NCBI GenBank assembly: GCA_950097015.1 | Contig: CATNEN010000001.1 | Span: forward strand, 18,356,501-18,420,500 | DNA: 64,000 nucleotides | Source: Macrostomum hystrix | Lineage: Eukaryota; Platyhelminthes; Macrostomidae | Direction of reading: 5' to 3' | Part shown: piece after piece, positions 62,201 through 64,000 of the stretch | Position numbering within the stretch: the first letter of the stretch is position 1 | How the letters are laid out: every line of letters starts with the position of its first letter | Translations under genes and position numbers: made by a program | The notes under the pieces: model-generated | The model's input: the letters and a program-made list of their open reading frames with translations, nothing else | What the model was told of the DNA's origin: nothing | The model's database searches: none

Positions 62201-64000
62201 TCGGTCAAGCTGGCCGTGGGCGCCGCAGATGTGGCCAACTGCATGTTTGATTTCATCTCGTGCGCCTCTGTGAGCGGATTAGGTCTCCAGGCGTATCGAA
62301 TCGCTCTAGTGTTCAACTTTACAAACACAGGCGGCAACCAGATCCCGATTCAAATCAACATGCTTGGCTGCTTCAACAAGCTCACAACATCATCAAGCAC
62401 TACAACAAAATTCACCACTTCAACACCGACGACAACGACACCTCCCGGCATTTGCATTGATGTCGACGGTCTTGCTGACGAGACCGTTATTCCCTTGTCG
62501 GAAATTAGCATTATCAATGGAACTCAGCTCGGCGGATATAACGCTTCAGAGCTCAACTACTTGCGTCTATCCTCGCCAGTGCCATTCAACCTCAACAGAC
62601 CAACACCTTCTTCGTTTGCAAATCCTAACGAAAGCATCCTGATTGAAGTCAAGACTTCGGCTGGAAGTCCAGTAGCAACAATTGTCGGAAGGATCCAGCT
62701 CGAATTCAACACCCCCGACATTCAAGCTGTGCGGCTCTACAATAAGCAGACTAACACACAAGTCACTTGGGACACCTACTTCTTCTCTGGTGCAAACCTG
62801 ACTACGTGCAAGTCAAACCTGCTGGCCTGCATTCCGCCCACACCGTCGACCATTAACTCGACCGTAATGCGCTTCGAAATTTTCTACATCTCCGTCACGG
62901 ATCGTAACTCAGTCGACATTCAAATTGGCATATACGGTTGCTTCCCAACGAAAACGACCCAGTCAACAACCACGACTTCGCCAACAACGACAACAACACC
63001 AACTACAACTACAACTACAACACCTACAACGACTACAACACCGTCAACTACAACACCGTCGACTACAAGCATTACAACCACTTCGACTACAACCACCACA
63101 ACAGCTTCGACTACAAGAACAACAACACCTTTGACTACAAGCACTACAACCCCTTCGACTACAAGCACAACAACACCTTCGACTACAAGCACAACAACAC
63201 CCACAACAACTACAACTACGACCACTCCCACAACGACTTCGACGACGACACCAACGACTACAACCACGCCAACGACCACTACCACAGCTTCAACAACAAC
63301 ACCGTCGACTACAAGCACTACAACCCCTTCGACTACAACCACCACAACAGCTTCGACTACAAGCACAACAACACCGTCAACTGCAACCACCACAACACCC
63401 ACAACAACTACGACTACGACCACTCCCACAACGACTACGACGACGACACCAACGACAACAACCACGCCGTCAACCACTACCACAGCTTCAACAACAACAG
63501 CGTCAACTACAACCACAACACCGTTAACTACAACCACCACAACAGCTTCGACTACAAGCACAACAACACCGTCAACTACAACCACCACAACACCAACAGC
63601 AACTACTACAACGACACCGACAACTACAACTACGTCCAATCCCACAACGACTTCTACGACGAAACCAACAACAACGACCACGCCATCGTCCACTACCACA
63701 GCTTCAACAACAACACCGTCGTCTACAAGCACTACAACCCCTTCGACTGCAACCACCACGACAGCTTCGACTACAAGCACAACAACACCGTCAACTACAA
63801 CCACCACAACACCAACAGCAACTACTACAACGACACCGACAACTACAACTACGACCACTCCCACAACGACTTCGACGACGACACCAACGACTACAACCAC
63901 GCCGTCGACCACTACCACAGCTTCAACAACAACACCGTCGACTACAAGCACTACAACCCCTTCGACTACAACCACCACAACAGCTTCGACTACAAGAACA
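38215..64000 (+). CDS. Giant secreted SCO-spondin/mucin-like protein (EMI, EGF, 3x VWD-C8-TIL, LDLa, PTS repeats), 3' end outside window
   Basis: Likely a secreted, disulphide-linked matrix, mucus or adhesive glycoprotein. Exons: 38215-38330, 38673-38915, 39452-39627, 39755-39922, 41684-41886, 41965-42342, 43089-43422, 44636-44900, 46452-46959, 47493-47657, 47742-47985, 48281-48726, 48827-48974, 49065-49877, 50491-50919, 51499-51615, 51745-51867, 52535-52657, 52760-52851 and 52958 onward (open to the end); all phases agree, at least 5378 codons. Signal peptide about 1-28 ([18 protein letters not shown]). EMI-like 39-130; EGF-like 135-175 (GGCLNGGRC); Cys-rich TB-like 180-235. VWD1 ([13 protein letters not shown]), C8 and TIL; VWD2 ([13 protein letters not shown]), C8, TIL and VWC-like; VWD3 ([26 protein letters not shown]), C8 and TIL. 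Five LDLa with CDG...SDE signatures, residues about 1510-1706. Then five A-B domain pairs in Thr-rich linkers. The EMI, three VWD and LDLa order recalls SCO-spondin, but no thrombospondin repeats are seen. Flatworm and echinoderm adhesive proteins also have VWD-C8-TIL blocks. Exact role unproven. Confidence 0.93.
38385..38660. repeat. 17-bp minisatellite in intron 1 of the secreted-protein gene
   Basis: About 15 copies of ACACTGGAACCTGTTAG with GTGTTAGGC and GACCATGTTAG variants, starting about 55 bases after the donor and ending just before exon 2. Confidence 0.93.
38958..39427. repeat. 11-bp minisatellite in intron 2, about 43 copies
   Basis: AGTTCCTTATC repeated with essentially no variation until the final degenerate copies (CTTTTCGGTTC). 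It starts 43 bases after the donor and ends 25 bases before exon 3. It is open in the frame that runs into exon 3, which is coincidental because exon 3 joins exon 2 with a consistent phase. Confidence 0.97.
39942..40145. repeat. 19-bp minisatellite at the start of intron 4
   Basis: About ten copies of AGTGGGATCAGGGATTTTA. The intron start (GTGAGTGTGATTTC) resembles a partial copy of the unit, again placing the array at the splice donor. Confidence 0.92.
40225..41643. repeat. 16-bp minisatellite, about 88 copies, with 8-bp ancestry
   Basis: GGATCTAACGATCTAC repeated almost perfectly. The left border (40225-40320) has irregular 8-base GATCTANA monomers. At about 41033, 41067 and 41101 an 18-base variant (GGATCTATAACGATCTAC) recurs every 34 bases. 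The array fills most of intron 4. Confidence 0.97.
42455..42728 (-). mobile_element. tRNA-derived SINE, family B (intron 6 copy)
   Basis: On the minus strand the head GGGGCCTAGTGGTTAGAACA carries a Val-like anticodon loop (CTCACAA) and box B GGGTTCGATTCCCG. A core follows with a GTCCTTTAGCAGGACACTGC segment and GGTTCACCCAGCTGTTAAAT, then a weakly conserved end. This core layout resembles the conserved central domains of widespread metazoan SINEs, though I cannot assign the named domain with certainty. Confidence 0.8.
42745..43010. repeat. 22-bp minisatellite with an internal palindrome, intron 6
   Basis: About 12 copies of CTACTAACCCCCTACTAGTAGG. Each contains the perfect 12-base dyad CCTACTAGTAGG. 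Variants include CTAATCTCC and CTAAACCCC. Confidence 0.94.
43440..44600. repeat. 14-bp minisatellite filling intron 7, with a 400-bp duplication
   Basis: Units of the type GATTGAGTAGAGGA and GATTATGTAGAGGA, mixed. A block of about 400 bases is duplicated in tandem: marks such as GAGTACGGGA occur at 43571 and 43971, and GAGTAGAGATTGAGTAGAGG at 43641 and 44041, all at offset 400. The array begins 17 bases after the donor. Confidence 0.93.
44985..46100 (-). mobile_element. Possible solo LTR or other promoter-bearing element in intron 8
   Basis: A short tRNA-SINE-like scrap (GTTCGAATCC, GAGGGCCAACCT) at 44985-45055 is followed by about 1 kb of unique DNA. On the minus strand that DNA has CTATAAATACAAGAGCTCCG at about 45630-45650 with a GC-rich leader (GAGTCTCGCCGAGAAGAGAA). 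This is the layout of a retrotransposon LTR promoter, antisense to the host gene. Ends were not defined. Confidence 0.3.
47112..47467 (+). mobile_element. SINE family A in intron 9
   Basis: The head GTGAGTGGCATAGCGGTCTA has a box B GAGCTCGATTCC, with body blocks as in the other copies and an (ATT)n tail immediately before exon 10. It lacks the GCGCAGCCGCGGAGAGAAGG block, which is replaced by a short CCCCCTAAAGTCAGCCC stretch. Confidence 0.88.
48055..48200. repeat. 16-17 bp minisatellite in intron 11
   Basis: About eight copies of CAGAACTGACAGACACA with small variants, about 70 bases downstream of the donor. Confidence 0.88.
50205..50295. repeat. Short TCTCATCTCTC-type tandem repeat in intron 14
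   Basis: Five to six degenerate copies of a 16-base unit (TCTCATCTCTCCCATG), grading into TCTTATCTCTCGCCTG. Confidence 0.8.
51190..51415 (+). mobile_element. tRNA-derived SINE, family B (intron 15 copy)
   Basis: The head CCTGGTGTTAGAGAATCAGA has a box B-like GGGATTCGATTTC, then CTGCATTGCTTCAGTTCATC and CAGCTGTTATGAACGAGG. These correspond to the head and core of the minus-strand copy at 42455-42728, so the two are one family inserted in opposite orientations in the same gene. Confidence 0.75.
52133..52481 (+). mobile_element. SINE family A in intron 17
   Basis: Truncated head (box B-like GTGCTCGGTTCC) with the GCGCGGCCGCGGAGAGAAGG, GAGGGCCAACCTCC, ACTGCCTGATGATGAGAAAG and GCTGCGGGTCTAGTGTCACC blocks and an AAT/ATT-rich tail. 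Confidence 0.85.
52658..52759 (+). other. GC-AG intron 18 of the secreted-protein gene
   Basis: The LDLa exon ends GGATGCG and is followed by GCAAGT instead of GTAAGT. Reading on gives an in-frame TAG after two codons. Using the GC donor with the AG at 52758-52759 joins two LDLa halves in phase 1 and keeps the frame. All other introns of this gene use GT. Confidence 0.8.
53066..62955 (+). repeat. Five tandem coding units, each with an A domain, a B domain and a Thr-rich linker
   Basis: Unit starts (GTTGTGCTCGGAAAGTCG) are at 53066, 55379, 57935, 59783 and 61850. Periods are 2313, 2556, 1848 and 2067, all multiples of three. In each, domain A (about 175 residues, from RCLETNF to NMLGCF) is followed by a short Thr linker, domain B (about 165 residues, from ICIDVDGL to IYGCF) and a long Thr/Pro/Ser linker. 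The A and B segments appear essentially identical in all units, silent sites included. The only clear differences are a shortened, divergent A-B linker in unit 5 (62391-62445) and an Asn-to-Ile change at 62889. A and B each have four Cys and are related to each other. I do not recognise the fold. Confidence 0.95.
62956..64000 (+). repeat. Thr-rich PTS linker after unit 5, running to the window end
   Basis: Over 340 codons of mainly Thr with Pro, Ser and Ala ([23 protein letters not shown] patterns), open to the last base. It is arranged in longer internal repeats of about 200-250 bases. It is expected to be densely O-glycosylated, as in mucins. It has no matching next A domain before the window ends. 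Confidence 0.9.

Noticed and set aside
54172-63978. Val-rich minus-strand frames of several hundred codons with a conserved non-repetitive start
   Set aside because: They are the exact antisense of the Thr-rich mucin exon and of its repeated A-domain; the plus strand has the signal peptide, domains and consistent splicing.

Overview
This is animal nuclear DNA, not bacterial or viral. Every recognisable gene is split by introns with GT(GAGT/AAGT)...AG borders, and the products are metazoan: an ERG-type voltage-gated potassium channel, a DHHC palmitoyltransferase, and a very large secreted EMI/EGF/VWD-C8-TIL/LDLa/PTS protein. The landscape (minisatellites in most large introns, tRNA-derived SINEs, long satellite arrays, small exons) suggests a repeat-rich invertebrate. 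A flatworm or other lophotrochozoan is my best guess, but the sequence gives no proof of taxon. All exon models below were joined by hand from splice sites and reading-frame phase.

Layout. 1-2238 is a 97-bp satellite. 2239-14915 is an imperfect large palindrome with arms of about 6.5 and 5.5 kb around a 0.7-kb centre. Both arms carry the same five minisatellites and an identical first exon of an unrecognised transmembrane-protein gene. Only the right copy connects to downstream exons (15930-16080 and 18907-19191, plus strand). 20426-24520 is a plus-strand ZDHHC2/15/20-like palmitoyltransferase of 8 exons and 351 codons. 26651-36214 is a minus-strand ERG-type (KCNH2/6/7, Drosophila seizure) channel of 12 exons and 1083 codons. 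Just upstream on the same strand, 36375-37291 holds pieces of a small unrecognised gene. 38215-64000 is a plus-strand gene, open at the window end, with at least 20 exons and at least 5378 codons. Its front half has the SCO-spondin/mucin/von Willebrand plan (signal peptide, EMI-like, EGF-like, three VWD-C8-TIL blocks, five LDLa). Its back half is one giant exon with five nearly identical copies of a paired Cys-containing domain (A and B) separated by threonine-rich linkers.

The genes are not an obvious pathway; each works separately (membrane lipidation, excitability, secreted matrix or mucus). What links them is genome behaviour. Several introns carry a minisatellite beginning within tens of bases of the 5' splice site. 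In at least three introns the first, degenerate repeat copy contains or abuts the splice donor itself, while later copies have lost the donor GT (to AT, TT or CA). I read this as minisatellites seeded at splice donors, and consider it, with the palindrome that has duplicated an exon, the most interesting content of the window.
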